64,000 bases of DNA from Laribacter hongkongensis DSM 14985 (GCF_000423285.1 NZ_AUHR01000004.1:124001-188000), one strand, 5' to 3'. Shown: positions 33,621-43,602, numbered from the stretch's first letter. Translations and numbers: made by a program. The notes: generated from the letters alone by a model not told the origin.

Positions 33621-36317
33621 CAGCTGTGCGAAATCACCGTCTGTTCGGACAGCTTGTAGCGGGTGATATCGATGCAGTTGATCAGGGCCACATGCTCGTG
33701 TCCGCACCACGACAGCAGCGAAGTCTGAACGTCCGACCAGATGCCCAGCGAGGGGTTGTAGACCTCGCGGCGGGCATGACGGCTGCTGGCAGACAGCTGG
33801 GGCAGCGGGCAGTGCTCGCAGGGTGTGACGCAGCCGTCAAAAAAGGCCTCGTGGCACACGTCGTCAACCCTGGCTGTCGGAACCAGCTCGTGGGTCTTGC
33901 GGTTGAGGTAGAGCAGCCGGTGGGTGTCACAGTCCACCACGTAGGTGGCGTTGTCGACGCTGTCGAGAATGGCCTGCAGGTTGTTGTGTGCCGATTGCAG
34001 TCCGGCGGCCAGCCGGGCCTTGAGCAGGAAGGTGCCGATCAGCTTTGACAGCGTGCTGAGCGCGCCGATTTCCTCGTCACTCCACTGGCGGGAGCCCTGG
34101 CAGTCGTCAAAACCGTCAAAGCCGCGTAGCTCGCCGGCATCGATGATTGCAACCAGCAGGATGGCGGTAATCCCCTGAGATCGCAGGAAGCTGCGCAGGT
34201 CCGGCTCCAGCTCGCTGATGTTGCTGCAGTTGAATACGCCGTCCGGGCCGAAGCGCGACAGGAAGGCGGAAAAATTGCTGTACGGGAAATTCTGCAGCTT
34301 CGGCTTCATCGCTTCCGTCTGCGGAGCGCACCATTCGTAGGTGTTGTCGACCAGCGGTTCATGCGCGTGCTTTTCAAACACATAGCAACGGCTGACTTTG
34401 TAACGGTTGCCCAGCAGGTCGAGGATCAGCTCAAGTACCGTGTCCATGTCGCGGGCCTGGTAGAGCAGCTCCAGTACTGTGGCGAACAGCGAATCGTCGT
34501 GCTGGATGGTGGCGGACGGTTCTTGCGCCGCCCGCTGGCTGTGGTATTCGGCCGGTACGTCGTGCAGCTTGGGCGAATAGAGGGCGTAATGGTTCTTGCC
34601 CATGGCCTTGACGTGATAGAGCGCCTGGTCCGCACGGGTAAACAGCTCGGTGTAGTGCGCACCGTGCTCGGGCGTGCAGGCAATGCCGATGCTGGCGCTG
34701 ATCTGGCAGGTCCGGCTGGTCTGCCGGAACGTCTTGCGCAGTGCCTGGCAGAGCTCGCGTGCCTTGCCGACCAGCTGGACGGGAGAGCCGACATGGCGCA
34801 TGAACACCAGGAATTCGTCACCGCCGATCCGTCCCAGCAGGTCACCGCTGCGGAAATGCTGTTGCAGCTGCATGGCCAGATTGGCCAGCACGGCGTCGCC
34901 GAACAGGTGGCCGAAGGTGTCGTTGATGTCCTTGAAATTGTCGATGTCGATGATCAGCAGCGCGTGATGGCCCGGGTCCTGTTGCAGGCAGTCCTCGATG
35001 CGGGTCTCGATGGCAAACTTGTTCAGGAGCGGGGTCAGGTGGTCGGTCTGCGCTTCGTGGTGGATGCGTTCCTGCTGGCGTTTTTGCTCGTCGATGCTGG
35101 AGACACAGAAAATCAGCCGGTCGGGGACGCCGCCGTCATCCAGTACCGGAATCGTGATGCAGCGCCGCCATTCATGGCCGCCCTGTTTCAGGGACTTGCG
35201 GTATTCGCTGATGTGGATGCCGGTATTTTTCTGCAATCGTTCATGTATGCACTCGGGGAAATAGGTCTGGCGGACGATTTCCTGGTCTTCCGGGAAGGGT
35301 GGCCCGCAGGATGCGACCGGCATTCGTGCGGAATGAACTGGTCATTTCAATGTCGATATGGCTGCGTACATCCGTAATCGGCATGAATGAATCGCGTTCG
35401 AGCTCCACTTCAAATACAAGCTGGTACATGGCTCCCAGTGCCTGGCGGTAGCTGTCGGCATTGCGCTGCTGGACCTGCATCTGCTGGCGATGGGCGCCGA
35501 TGTCGACCAGAACGGCATGAATCTGGCCGTCCGGCAGCCTGCGGCCTTTTTCCAGCAGCCAGCAGCTTGATCCGTCTGGCCGGCGTACCTGGTATTCAAG
35601 CTCGATGTCCTGATTGGCCTGCAACAGCAGCTGGCGGTTTGCCAGAGCATGGCCGGCTTCGTTTTCCAGCATGAGTTCCCGCAGTCCGGAGGGCGTACTG
35701 TCCCGTCCGATGAGGCTCAGGAATCCGGCACTGCAAAAAGTCAGGGTCAGGGCATCGTCCAGGTGGTACAGGCATACGGCACCGGGCATGTTGTCGAGTA
35801 CGGCATTCAGCTCGAGGTTGCGCTGGTTGAGTTCACGCGTGCGCTTGTCCAGCAGTGCCCGCAGCCGCTGGTTCTGTTCCGCCGTGCGCTGGCTGGGCAC
35901 ATATTCCTGTTCGGCCTGATCGGTGTTCGGGGTCGAGGTATGCAGCTGCTCGATGCGCATGGAATCCCCCGCCTCGCAACACACGCAACTGATGCGCAGG
36001 AGGAGTTCCATCGGCAGCAGGTCGCTGCTGTCATTCTGGCGCAGATGCAGTTCTGCCTAGATGCAGCAGCAGTCCGGCGTGATGGCCGTGCTGCGGTAGT
36101 GCTGCTGGATGATGTCGAAATGGCCCTGCCACGACAGGCGCTCGGCTTCGAGAAGCAGTGCCACCTTGGCCCGGGAATGTGCAACTTCGTGGCTGCCTGT
36201 GCCGAACCATGCCACCCGGGGGGACAGGTGGGACAGGAGCGGCGAGTAATCACGATCGACAAAATACGTGCGAAAGATCTCTTTGAGGCTGGAGAGTGCG
36301 CGGGATTCAAAGGCCAT
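33620..36317 (-). pseudogene. Broken multidomain sensor diguanylate cyclase (SnoaL-PAS-GGDEF-GAF-PAS)
   Basis: Three consecutive open segments read as one gene. Segment 1 (36317-36057) is a SnoaL/NTF2-like domain ending at TAG (36059-36057). Segment 2 continues in the same frame (AELHLRQND...) to 35241: coil and PAS domain. Segment 3 (33620 to about 35323) is one frame off: rest of a PAS, GGDEF with intact GGDEF motif and RxxD site (RSGD), a GAF domain, and a C-terminal PAS-like domain with a Cys cluster. The frame changes near 35291-35295; removing one G from the minus-strand cttcccggaag joins the two parts smoothly. The last part alone could still give a GGDEF-GAF protein from an ATG at 35323. 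Confidence 0.8.
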
Positions 36318-36637
36318 GGTGCTGCCGATCGTTCAAGGTTGGATTATCCGGACCCGGATATCAGTAGGAGATGAAATATGATTCATGACGAACAGGCAGC
36401 TGTTGATTTTTGCCAAAGCATTTGTAATCAGTGAGCGGATGAGTGCTTGTCCTGCAAGAAAAAAGTCATTCAATTTGACATTTGTGAGGCGCGCATTTTC
36501 CACTGCCGGTCCTGGCGTTTTCTGCCGGTCATCCGTACCGTTCGGCAGCCTGTTTGCGGCCGGACAGCCGGCACTGGCAGCAGGAGGCCGTCCAGCTGCC
36601 TACTGTCAGAGCCTCGGGACAGATTCAGGGGACGGCG
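36318..36637. other. Intergenic region before the cytochrome gene
   Basis: 320 bases between divergent genes. Moderately AT-rich in the first half. I see no gene with a ribosome site and no clear promoter boxes. Confidence 0.5.
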
Positions 36638-37318
36638 ATGCGGTTGCGGACAATTCGGACAGGAGGAGCGCTGGCGTTGCTGCTGGCCATGACGATGGTG
36701 CAGGCGGCTGAATCCGGTGCGCCAGACTGGAGCCAGCGCGTGGCCGGCCTGCAAATGCCCATGGGCAGCATGATGGAGCCGGCTGCCGCAGGGCGGCACT
36801 GGCAGGCCATGCAGGGCTATCTGCGCGACATGGACCAGTCGGGTGCCTGCGGCATGATGGGCTGTGGTGAATGGGGGCCGGGCATGATGGCCGGCTCCGG
36901 CTGGTCCATGCCGTCGGGCATGTCACCAGCCGCGTATGCTCAAGCCATGCAGCCGCAGGTCAGCCGCATGCAGTCCGACATGAACCGGCTGGCCGCCATG
37001 CCCGACGGCCCGGAGCGGCAGGCTGCCCTGCGCCGGCACTGGCAGGACAGCTACCGGCAGATGCAGACCCTGCGCGGCAATGGCTGGATGTGGCAGCACA
37101 CGGCAGCTCCGGCCGGCAACCACGGTGCCCGGCTGGTGCAGCGCTATTGCAGCCAGTGCCATGCCGCTCCGGCACCCGACCGCTTGCCCGCCGGTCGCTG
37201 GCCAGGGGTTGTGGCACACATGGAAAGTTACATGCGGGCGGCCCACGGACGGGTGGCCGTACCGAGTGCCGCCGATGTAGCGGTGATCGACCACTATTTG
37301 CAGGGAGCACACCAATAA
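36638..37318 (+). CDS. Methionine-rich periplasmic cytochrome c
   Basis: 226 residues. Sec signal peptide (1 to about 23, ending VQA), then a Met-rich part (residues 38-105 hold MPMGSMMEP, GMMGCGEWGPGMM and SMPSGMSP) and a single haem c site CSQCH at 171-175 with Met195 or Met199 as likely axial ligand. AGGGGAC precedes ATG 36638. Met-rich segments are known Cu(I) binders, and the convergent neighbour is a multicopper oxidase, so a role in periplasmic copper handling is plausible; that is inference. Confidence 0.8.
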   Translation: MRLRTIRTGGALALLLAMTMVQAAESGAPDWSQRVAGLQMPMGSMMEPAAAGRHWQAMQGYLRDMDQSGACGMMGCGEWGPGMMAGSGWSMPSGMSPAAYAQAMQPQVSRMQSDMNRLAAMPDGPERQAALRRHWQDSYRQMQTLRGNGWMWQHTAAPAGNHGARLVQRYCSQCHAAPAPDRLPAGRWPGVVAHMESYMRAAHGRVAVPSAADVAVIDHYLQGAHQ

Positions 37319-37656
37319 GGTCCGGGCTGCCGTTCGGCCAGACCGGTCCTGCGGCGTGATCCAGGGTCTGGTCATCCGGTTGCCCGTGTTGCGCGTCGTG
37401 CATCCGGTGCCGGCCATGGATGAACCTGCACCGGATGGGACAGGCTGCGTGCAGGTGATTCCCGTGCAGCAGCAGGCCTGTGTGCAGTGGTGGCTGGCAT
37501 GACGCCGGTCGGGAAAGCGACACCGGCCTCCGGCTCATGCCGGCCGGTACGGGCAGTGGCTTTCCGTGCAGTGGCCGGCAGCGCTGTCCGGCCGGATTCA
37601 TCCATCCCGGGGCAAGGGCCGGACAAACATGCTGCCTGCCCGGCCCTTGCCCGGTT
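37319..37656. other. Intergenic region between cytochrome and multicopper oxidase genes
   Basis: 338 GC-rich bases between convergent genes; no protein-like frame. It ends in a long stem-loop just after the oxidase stop. The short string cggccagaccgg near 37332 recurs before nrdR at about 57844. Confidence 0.5.
37610..37652 (-). terminator. Long stem-loop after the multicopper oxidase gene
   Basis: gggcaagggccgg pairs perfectly over 13 bp with ccggcccttgccc, four bases past the stop of the oxidase. No T-run, so termination may need Rho or the hairpin may protect the 3' end. Confidence 0.55.
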
Positions 37657-39204
37657 TCAGCCGCCGGCGCGGTATTCGATCACCCGCAGCATGCCGGTCA
37701 CCATGTGGTACATGTTGTGGCAGTGGAATACCCAGCGGCCGGGATTGTCGGAATAGAACGCCAGCGTGACCCGTGATTTCGGCGGCACCGAATAGGTATC
37801 CATCAGTGCCGAATGCGCTGCGTCCGTCATGCCTTCGCGCTCCACCCGGAAGAAATGCCCGTGCAGGTGCATCGGGTGGAACATCATGGTGTCGTTGACC
37901 ACCTCCAGCCTGACCCGGCGGCCGGCGGTGACCAGCTGCGGGCGGGCATCCGGGTAGTACTCGCCGTTGATGCTCCAGCGGTAGGTCTGCATGTTGCCGG
38001 CCAGCACTTCCGGCACCGTTTCCACCAGCGCGGCCGGCAGTTCGGTAACGAACGGCGCACGGACATCGTCGGCATCGACCGTTTTGCCTTCCAGCCGGGT
38101 ATTGGCCGGTGACGGCGCGGCCGCCTTGCCCGGCAGGGGGGCGCCGCCGACGCGCAACAGCGCCAGTGCGCCGCCGGTCTGGCCGATCGCAGCGCCGGTG
38201 ATGCGGTAGATGCCGGGCTTGCCGACCCTGACCAGCGCATCGTAGCGCTCGGCCGTTGCCAGCAGGATGTTGTCGGCCGGCAGCGGGCGCGTGCGGTTGC
38301 CGTCCTTGGCCACCACTTCCAGCGGGTGCGACTGCACGTTGAACAGGAAATACGACGAGGCCGAGGCATTGAGGATGCGCAGGCGCAGCACTTCACCCGG
38401 CCGGGCGTCGATCACCGCCGGTTCGTCGGGCAGGCGGCCGTTGAGCGGAAACAGGCCGTACTGCACGTCCACGCCGAACATCTTGCCGCCCGGATAGGGA
38501 AACACCGGTTGCGAGGGCGGGGTGACGGCAGCTTGGGCGGCGGGCGGGGCCGGTTTGCCTTGCAGGGCGGCCAGCACCTGTTCCGGGTCAGCCGTCAGGC
38601 GGTCTTCCATGAACAGCACCGCTTCGCGGTCATATTTCAGCCCGTCATTGTCCGGGCTTTCGAGGATCAGCGGACCGGCCAGCCCCTGCTGTTCCTGTAG
38701 CCCCATGTGCGAGTGGTACCAGAAGGTGCCCGACTGCACCACCGGCCAGGCATAGGTGGTTTCGATGCCGGACGGCAGGGGCACCTGTGACACGTCAGGC
38801 ACGCCGTCCATCAGGTTGGGCACGATGATGCCGTGCCAGTGCACCGTGGTCGGCTGCTTGAGCCGGTTGCGCACGGTGACGTAAAACATCTCGCCTTTTT
38901 TCAGGCGGATTTCCGGTCCGCTGGGCTGGCTGTTGATGCGGATCAGCTGACCGCCGCCGGCCAGCGTCGGGCCGGGTGCGATGTCCAGATGGAATTTCTT
39001 CCACGGAAAGCCCGGTGGCGTGGCACTGGTCACGTCTGCCGGCAGGTTCCTGCCGGCGGCAGCCGGTGTTGCGGCACGGGCCGGACGGAAGGCAGGGGCA
39101 AGCAGGGCCGCCGCCCCCAGCCCGAGCAGGTGGCGGCGGCTGAGGCCGTGCGGGGTATCGACGTTGTCGTCGGAGAGGGGGGCGTCGGGCGGATCGGACA
39201 GCAT
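37657..39204 (-). CDS. Tat-exported multicopper oxidase
   Basis: 515 residues. Twin-arginine signal LSRRHLLGLG at 21-30, then three cupredoxin domains. All four copper-ligand motifs are present: HWHG, HSHMG, HPMHLHGH and HCHNMYHMVTGM (type 1 Cys with axial Met). This is the laccase/CopA/CueO superfamily, which oxidises Cu(I) or other substrates with O2 in the periplasm. The long Met-rich insert of CueO is not obvious; the Met-rich protein is instead coded next door. GGAG precedes ATG 39204; the frame stays open further upstream without family likeness. Confidence 0.9.
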   Translation of the reverse strand: MLSDPPDAPLSDDNVDTPHGLSRRHLLGLGAAALLAPAFRPARAATPAAAGRNLPADVTSATPPGFPWKKFHLDIAPGPTLAGGGQLIRINSQPSGPEIRLKKGEMFYVTVRNRLKQPTTVHWHGIIVPNLMDGVPDVSQVPLPSGIETTYAWPVVQSGTFWYHSHMGLQEQQGLAGPLILESPDNDGLKYDREAVLFMEDRLTADPEQVLAALQGKPAPPAAQAAVTPPSQPVFPYPGGKMFGVDVQYGLFPLNGRLPDEPAVIDARPGEVLRLRILNASASSYFLFNVQSHPLEVVAKDGNRTRPLPADNILLATAERYDALVRVGKPGIYRITGAAIGQTGGALALLRVGGAPLPGKAAAPSPANTRLEGKTVDADDVRAPFVTELPAALVETVPEVLAGNMQTYRWSINGEYYPDARPQLVTAGRRVRLEVVNDTMMFHPMHLHGHFFRVEREGMTDAAHSALMDTYSVPPKSRVTLAFYSDNPGRWVFHCHNMYHMVTGMLRVIEYRAGG

Positions 39205-39347
39205 GGTTCTGGCTCCGGAAAACGGGGAGGAAACTCCCGGTGGTCTGAGCCTCGGAAACTTTTGCCGCTGATGCCAGCACCGTGCGAAGAACGGCACAAC
39301 GCCCCGGACAGCGGGTGTGCCGGGGCGTTGTCGGGCCGGAGCAGCGA

Positions 39348-41114
39348 TCAGGAATGATGCGGGTAGAGCGAGTCGATCAGCTTGCGGAAACGTTCGGTGA
39401 TGACCTTGCGCTTGAGCTTGAGCGTCGGAGCCAGCTCGCCGGCGTCGATGCTCCACGGCCGTTCGACCAGCGCCACTTTCTTGACCTGCTCCCAGCTGCC
39501 GAACAGGCGGTTGAAGCGCTTGACCTCGTGCTCGATCAGCTCGCGCACCTTGGGGTGGCTGGCCATCTCGGCCTCGCTCTTGATCTGGAGACCCTGCTGG
39601 CTGCACCAGGCGCGTACCTGGTCAAACAGCGGCACCACCAGCGCGCTGGCGTACTTGCGGCCGTCGCCGACCACCATCACCTGGTCGATGTAGGCCGATT
39701 CCTTGAGCTTGTTCTCGATCACCTGCGGGGCGACGTACTTGCCGCAGCTGGTCTTGAACATTTCCTTCTTGCGATCGGTGATGCGCAGATTGCCGCGGGC
39801 GTTGATCTCGCCGACGTCACCGGTGTGCAGCCAGCCGTCCTTGAGCGTCTCGCGGGTCATCTCCTCGTCCTTGTAGTAGCCCATCATCACGTTGGGCCCG
39901 CGGGCGAGGATTTCACCGTCTTCGGCAATGCGGATCTCGACGTTGTCGAGCGGAATGCCGACGGTGCCGATGTCCACCTGGTCGGCGTCCAGCTGGTTGC
40001 CGGTCAGGACCGGAGCGGATTCGGTCATGCCGTAGCCTTCGGTCACCATGATGCCGGCAGCCCAGAACACGCGCGCAAGGCGTGGCTGCAAGGCGGCCGA
40101 GCCGACCACGATGACCTGGACCTCGTTGCCCATGGCGGCACGCCACTTGCTGTAGACGAGCTTGTCGTACAGCTTGTACTGCAAGGCGGCCAGTCCCTTG
40201 GGTGGGGTGTTGGGCTCGAAGGATTCGGCAAAGCGCAGCGCCGCTTCGTAGAGCTTGCGGGTCACGCCCTTGAGTTCGTGGCTCTTGGAGACGAACTTCT
40301 CGTATACCTTTTCCAGGAGGCGCGGCACGGTGGTGAACATCTGCGGATGCACGTCCTGCAGGCTGGCGGCAATGACGTCCATGCTCTTGGCGTAGTAGAT
40401 GCTGACGCCGGCGCTGATGTAGAAGTAGCAGGCGGTCCGCTCGAACACGTGCGACAGCGGCAAGAAGCTCACCGTGCGCCACTGGCCCGGTACCAGCGGC
40501 TTGACGAAGCGGCAGACCGCTTCCACCTGGCTGACCACGTTGCGGTGGCTCAGCATCACGCCCTTGGGACGGCCGGTGGTGCCGGAGGTGTAGATGATGG
40601 TCAGGAGGTCGTCCGGACGCACCGAGTCGCGCAGCGCGGCCAGTACCTCGGGATTGCCGTCGCCACCGGCCATCAGGAGTTCTTCCCAGTTGGTGGCGCC
40701 TTCGACGTTTTCGAAGGTGTAGACCGGACAGTTCATGCCCTGGGTGGCATCCTTGAGCTTGCCGTACAGGGCCTTGTCGCCGGCAAAGGCCAGCCTGATT
40801 TCTGCGTGCTGCACGATGAAACGCATGTCGTCGAGCGTCAGCGTCGGGTACAGCGGCACGCTGACGGCGCCGATCTGCTGCAGGGCAAAGTCGATGAAGT
40901 GCCACTCGGGACAGTTGTTGGCAATCAGGGCAACGGTATCGCCGCGACGGATGCCGAGCTTGAGCAGCCCCTGGCTCAGGCGGTCGACGATTTCCAGGAC
41001 TTCCTGCGTGTTGAAACGCTGCCAGTCTTTCCCCTTGCGTGCACTCAGGCAGTCGGCCTTGGGGTAGTTCGCAAGCTGGTGACGGAGGAAGTCAAAAACG
41101 CGTTGGTTGGACAT
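39348..41114 (-). CDS. Long-chain acyl-CoA synthetase (FadD15-like AMP-binding enzyme)
   Basis: 588 residues of the ANL superfamily. The P-loop IIYTSGTTGRPKGVMLSH, the GYGMTESAPVL block, and GWLHTGDVGEI with ITDRKKEMFKTSCGKYVAP are intact. It activates fatty acids to acyl-CoA through an acyl-adenylate. It resembles the FadD15/long-chain type, not E. coli FadD. ATG 41114 is taken as start; TTG 41129 is the alternative. Single-gene unit. Confidence 0.92.
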   Translation of the reverse strand: MSNQRVFDFLRHQLANYPKADCLSARKGKDWQRFNTQEVLEIVDRLSQGLLKLGIRRGDTVALIANNCPEWHFIDFALQQIGAVSVPLYPTLTLDDMRFIVQHAEIRLAFAGDKALYGKLKDATQGMNCPVYTFENVEGATNWEELLMAGGDGNPEVLAALRDSVRPDDLLTIIYTSGTTGRPKGVMLSHRNVVSQVEAVCRFVKPLVPGQWRTVSFLPLSHVFERTACYFYISAGVSIYYAKSMDVIAASLQDVHPQMFTTVPRLLEKVYEKFVSKSHELKGVTRKLYEAALRFAESFEPNTPPKGLAALQYKLYDKLVYSKWRAAMGNEVQVIVVGSAALQPRLARVFWAAGIMVTEGYGMTESAPVLTGNQLDADQVDIGTVGIPLDNVEIRIAEDGEILARGPNVMMGYYKDEEMTRETLKDGWLHTGDVGEINARGNLRITDRKKEMFKTSCGKYVAPQVIENKLKESAYIDQVMVVGDGRKYASALVVPLFDQVRAWCSQQGLQIKSEAEMASHPKVRELIEHEVKRFNRLFGSWEQVKKVALVERPWSIDAGELAPTLKLKRKVITERFRKLIDSLYPHHS

Positions 41115-41416
41115 TCGTGAATTCAGCAATGCTGGAAAGGCGTGGAAAATAGCCCTTTTGTAATGGGATGTAAAGGCAAGTACTTTGGAAATTATTGAGA
41201 AATATCAATGGTTTCCATATGGGATTTAATTTTTCCCCATCATGCCCGTGTCGCTTTGGAGTGAAAGCTCTATCTAGGTTTCGTGACTCATCCGCATGAA
41301 AACACAACACTTTTAGCGGCGGGTTAACGCCGGGATCCGGGCCGGACTGGCGTATTTGTCTCGGCTCCGGGCGGCTGTTACCCTGCCGGTCCCGATCTGC
41401 GTGCAGGAGTACCGTT
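41115..41416. other. Intergenic region between divergent acyl-CoA synthetase and PLP-enzyme genes
   Basis: 302 bases, AT-rich in the middle (about 41150-41240), as expected for divergent promoters. A small inverted repeat cggcgggttaacgccgg lies near 41317. I see no riboswitch-like fold and no gene. Confidence 0.5.
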
Positions 41417-42562
41417 ATGAAGTTTGCCACTCGCGCCATCCATGCCGGCTATGAACGTGACCCGGCCACGCATGCGGTCATGCCTCCGGTGTACCAGACC
41501 TCGATTTTCAGCTACGACCGGCTGGGCGACGAGCAGCCGTACTCCTATTCACGTTCGGCCAATCCGACCCGTGCAGCGCTGGAGGCCAATGTGGCGGCGC
41601 TGGAAGGCATGCAGTACGGCCTGGCTTTCGGCAGCGGCATGGCCGCCATTGATGCCGTGCTGCGTGCCACGCTGGTCGCCGGCGACGAAGTGATCGCACT
41701 GGCCGACTGTTACGGTGGTGCCTACCGGCTGCTGACCCGGATCTATGCTCCGGCCGGCGTGACGGTGACGTTCCTGGACCTGACCACCCGCCCGGAACAG
41801 CTGGAAGACGCCATTGGCGAACGCACCCGGCTGGTCTGGCTGGAATCTCCCACCAATCCGCTGCTCAAGCTGGTGGACCTGCCGCGCGTGGCCGCCATCT
41901 GCCGCGCCCGTGGCGTGACCACCGCCATCGACAACACGTTTGCCTCGCCGTACCTGCAAAACCCGCGCGATTCCGGCATCGACATCGTCATGCACTCGGC
42001 CACCAAATACCTGGCCGGCCACTCGGACGTGATCCTCGGCGTGGTCTGTACCGACAACGAGCAGCTGGCCGCCAGGCTCAAGCTGGTGCAGAACTCGGCC
42101 GGTGCCGTGCCGGGACCGCAGGACTGCTTCCTGGCCCTGCGCGGCATCAAGACCCTGGCCTTGCGCATGCAGCGCCACTGCGACAATGCCATGGCCGTGG
42201 CCGGTTTCCTGGCCACGCATCCGGCGATCGACAAGGTGATTTATCCCGGGCTGCCGACGCACCCTCAGCATGAGCTGGCCAGCCGGCAGATGCGCGGCTT
42301 TGGCGGCGTGGTCACCATCTATTTGAAGGATGACTCGCGGGCAGCCGCCGCACAGGTGGCCGAGCGGCTGCAATGGTTTGCGCTGGGCGAGTCGCTCGGC
42401 GGGGTGGAAAGCATCGTCAACCATTCCGCCACCATGTCGCATGGCTCGATGCCGGCCGGGGTGAAACAGGCGCTCGGCATTCGTGAAGGCATGCTGCGGC
42501 TGTCGGTCGGTATCGAGGACGTGGACGACCTGCTGGCCGACCTTGCGCAGGCGCTGGCGTAA
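41417..42562 (+). CDS. Cystathionine gamma-lyase/gamma-synthase family PLP enzyme
   Basis: 381 residues of the Cys/Met metabolism family. The PLP lysine is in HSATKYLAGHSD (about residue 198); YSRSANPTR and SLGGVESIVNHSATMSH are also present. The family includes cystathionine gamma-synthase (MetB), gamma-lyase and beta-lyase; sequence alone does not settle which. CAGGAG precedes the ATG. hemF follows after 42 bases. Confidence 0.9.
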   Translation: MKFATRAIHAGYERDPATHAVMPPVYQTSIFSYDRLGDEQPYSYSRSANPTRAALEANVAALEGMQYGLAFGSGMAAIDAVLRATLVAGDEVIALADCYGGAYRLLTRIYAPAGVTVTFLDLTTRPEQLEDAIGERTRLVWLESPTNPLLKLVDLPRVAAICRARGVTTAIDNTFASPYLQNPRDSGIDIVMHSATKYLAGHSDVILGVVCTDNEQLAARLKLVQNSAGAVPGPQDCFLALRGIKTLALRMQRHCDNAMAVAGFLATHPAIDKVIYPGLPTHPQHELASRQMRGFGGVVTIYLKDDSRAAAAQVAERLQWFALGESLGGVESIVNHSATMSHGSMPAGVKQALGIREGMLRLSVGIEDVDDLLADLAQALA

Positions 42563-42570
42563 AGCGCGGG

Positions 42571-42576
42571 TAGAAT
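42571..42576 (+). promoter_or_regulatory. Possible -10 box of hemF
   Basis: TAGAAT lies eight bases before the FNR-type box and 28 bases before ATG 42605. The -35 region is poor. If used, transcription would start near the beginning of the FNR box. Confidence 0.45.
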
Positions 42577-42583
42577 GGCGGAT

Positions 42584-42597
42584 TTGATCCTGATCAA
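42584..42597. promoter_or_regulatory. FNR/ANR-type binding site at hemF
   Basis: TTGAT-CCTG-ATCAA is a perfect match to the FNR/ANR consensus TTGAT-N4-ATCAA. It forms the centre of a longer inverted repeat (tggcggatttgat/atcaagtccgcca, 42576-42605). It ends seven bases before ATG 42605 of the oxygen-dependent coproporphyrinogen oxidase. Its place downstream of the likely -10 box suggests repression; activation from another start cannot be excluded. Confidence 0.75.
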
Positions 42598-42604
42598 GTC
42601 CGCC

Positions 42605-43519
42605 ATGACCGAACTGCCTGTTGCTTCCCTCAAGAACTACTTCACTTCCTTGCAGGCGCGCATTGTTGACGCGCTGGAATCCCTCGACGGCGGTGGCCGT
42701 TTTCACCGCGATGGCTGGCAACGGCCAGCCGGGGGCGGCGGGCTCAGCTGTGTGCTGGAAGAGGGCGCGCTGTTCGAGCGCGGCGGCGTGAACTTTTCCC
42801 ATGTGCAGGGCGGTGCGCTGCCGGCTTCTGCCACCGCGGCCCGGCCCGAGCTGGCCGGGCGGGCCTTCGAGGCGATGGGCGTGTCGCTGGTCCTGCACCC
42901 GCGCAATCCGTACGTACCGACCACGCACATGAACGTGCGCGTCTTCATGGCCACGGCCGAAGGCCAGCCGCCGGTGTGGTGGTTTGGTGGCGGCATGGAC
43001 CTGACGCCTTATTATGGTGAGGCCGAAGATGCGGTGCACTTTCACCGGGTCTGCCGCGATGCGCTGGCACCGTTCGGTGCCGACCGCTACCCGGCTTACA
43101 AGGCATGGTGTGACCGCTACTTTTTCCTCAGGCACCGCAACGAACCGCGCGGCATTGGCGGTGTGTTTTTCGATGACCTGAACGACCTGGGTTTCGAGCA
43201 GAGCTTTGCCCTGACCCGCAGCGTGGGGGATGCCTTTCTGGAGGCCTATGTGCCGATCGTGCAAAAGCGGCAGCAGCAGCCGTTTGGTGCGCAGCAGCGC
43301 GAATGGCAGGCCATCCGCCGAGGACGCTATGTGGAATTCAACCTGGTGTTTGACCGCGGCACCCTGTTCGGCCTGCAATCGGGTGGACGCACTGAGTCGA
43401 TCCTGATGTCGATGCCGCCGCAAGTACAGTGGCGCTATGACCATCATCCCGAAGCCGGCTCGCCGGAAGCTCTGCTGCTGTCGGATTTCCTGACCGGACG
43501 CGACTGGCTGGCCGACTGA
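42605..43519 (+). CDS. hemF: Oxygen-dependent coproporphyrinogen III oxidase
   Basis: 304 residues. Family blocks are clear: [48 protein letters not shown], and [19 protein letters not shown]. It oxidatively decarboxylates coproporphyrinogen III in haem synthesis. ATG 42605 gives the family N-terminus; an in-frame ATG at 42575 would place the FNR box inside the coding region. Its oxygen need makes FNR control sensible. Confidence 0.97.
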   Translation: MTELPVASLKNYFTSLQARIVDALESLDGGGRFHRDGWQRPAGGGGLSCVLEEGALFERGGVNFSHVQGGALPASATAARPELAGRAFEAMGVSLVLHPRNPYVPTTHMNVRVFMATAEGQPPVWWFGGGMDLTPYYGEAEDAVHFHRVCRDALAPFGADRYPAYKAWCDRYFFLRHRNEPRGIGGVFFDDLNDLGFEQSFALTRSVGDAFLEAYVPIVQKRQQQPFGAQQREWQAIRRGRYVEFNLVFDRGTLFGLQSGGRTESILMSMPPQVQWRYDHHPEAGSPEALLLSDFLTGRDWLAD

Positions 43520-43572
43520 AAAGACGCATGTCCGGCATCCCGTTGCCCTGACGGCGGGCCGCATGATTCAGG

Positions 43573-43602
43573 CCCGTCATGTGTAATACATGACGGGTTT
43601 TC
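43573..43602 (+). terminator. Intrinsic terminator of hemF
   Basis: cccgtcatgt pairs perfectly with acatgacggg around gtaat, then TTTTCTT. Confidence 0.9.

Noticed and set aside
36057-36059. TAG as a recoded sense codon (for example pyrrolysine)
   Set aside because: No pyrrolysine machinery is expected in this lineage, and a second lesion downstream points to decay instead.
37319-37656. Possible small gene between the cytochrome and oxidase genes
   Set aside because: Frames are Arg/Pro-rich, without ribosome sites; the region ends in a terminator-like hairpin.
41115-41416. Possible SAM or methionine riboswitch before the Cys/Met PLP enzyme
   Set aside because: No conserved SAM-I or SAM-II core or terminator fold is visible; only a small inverted repeat.
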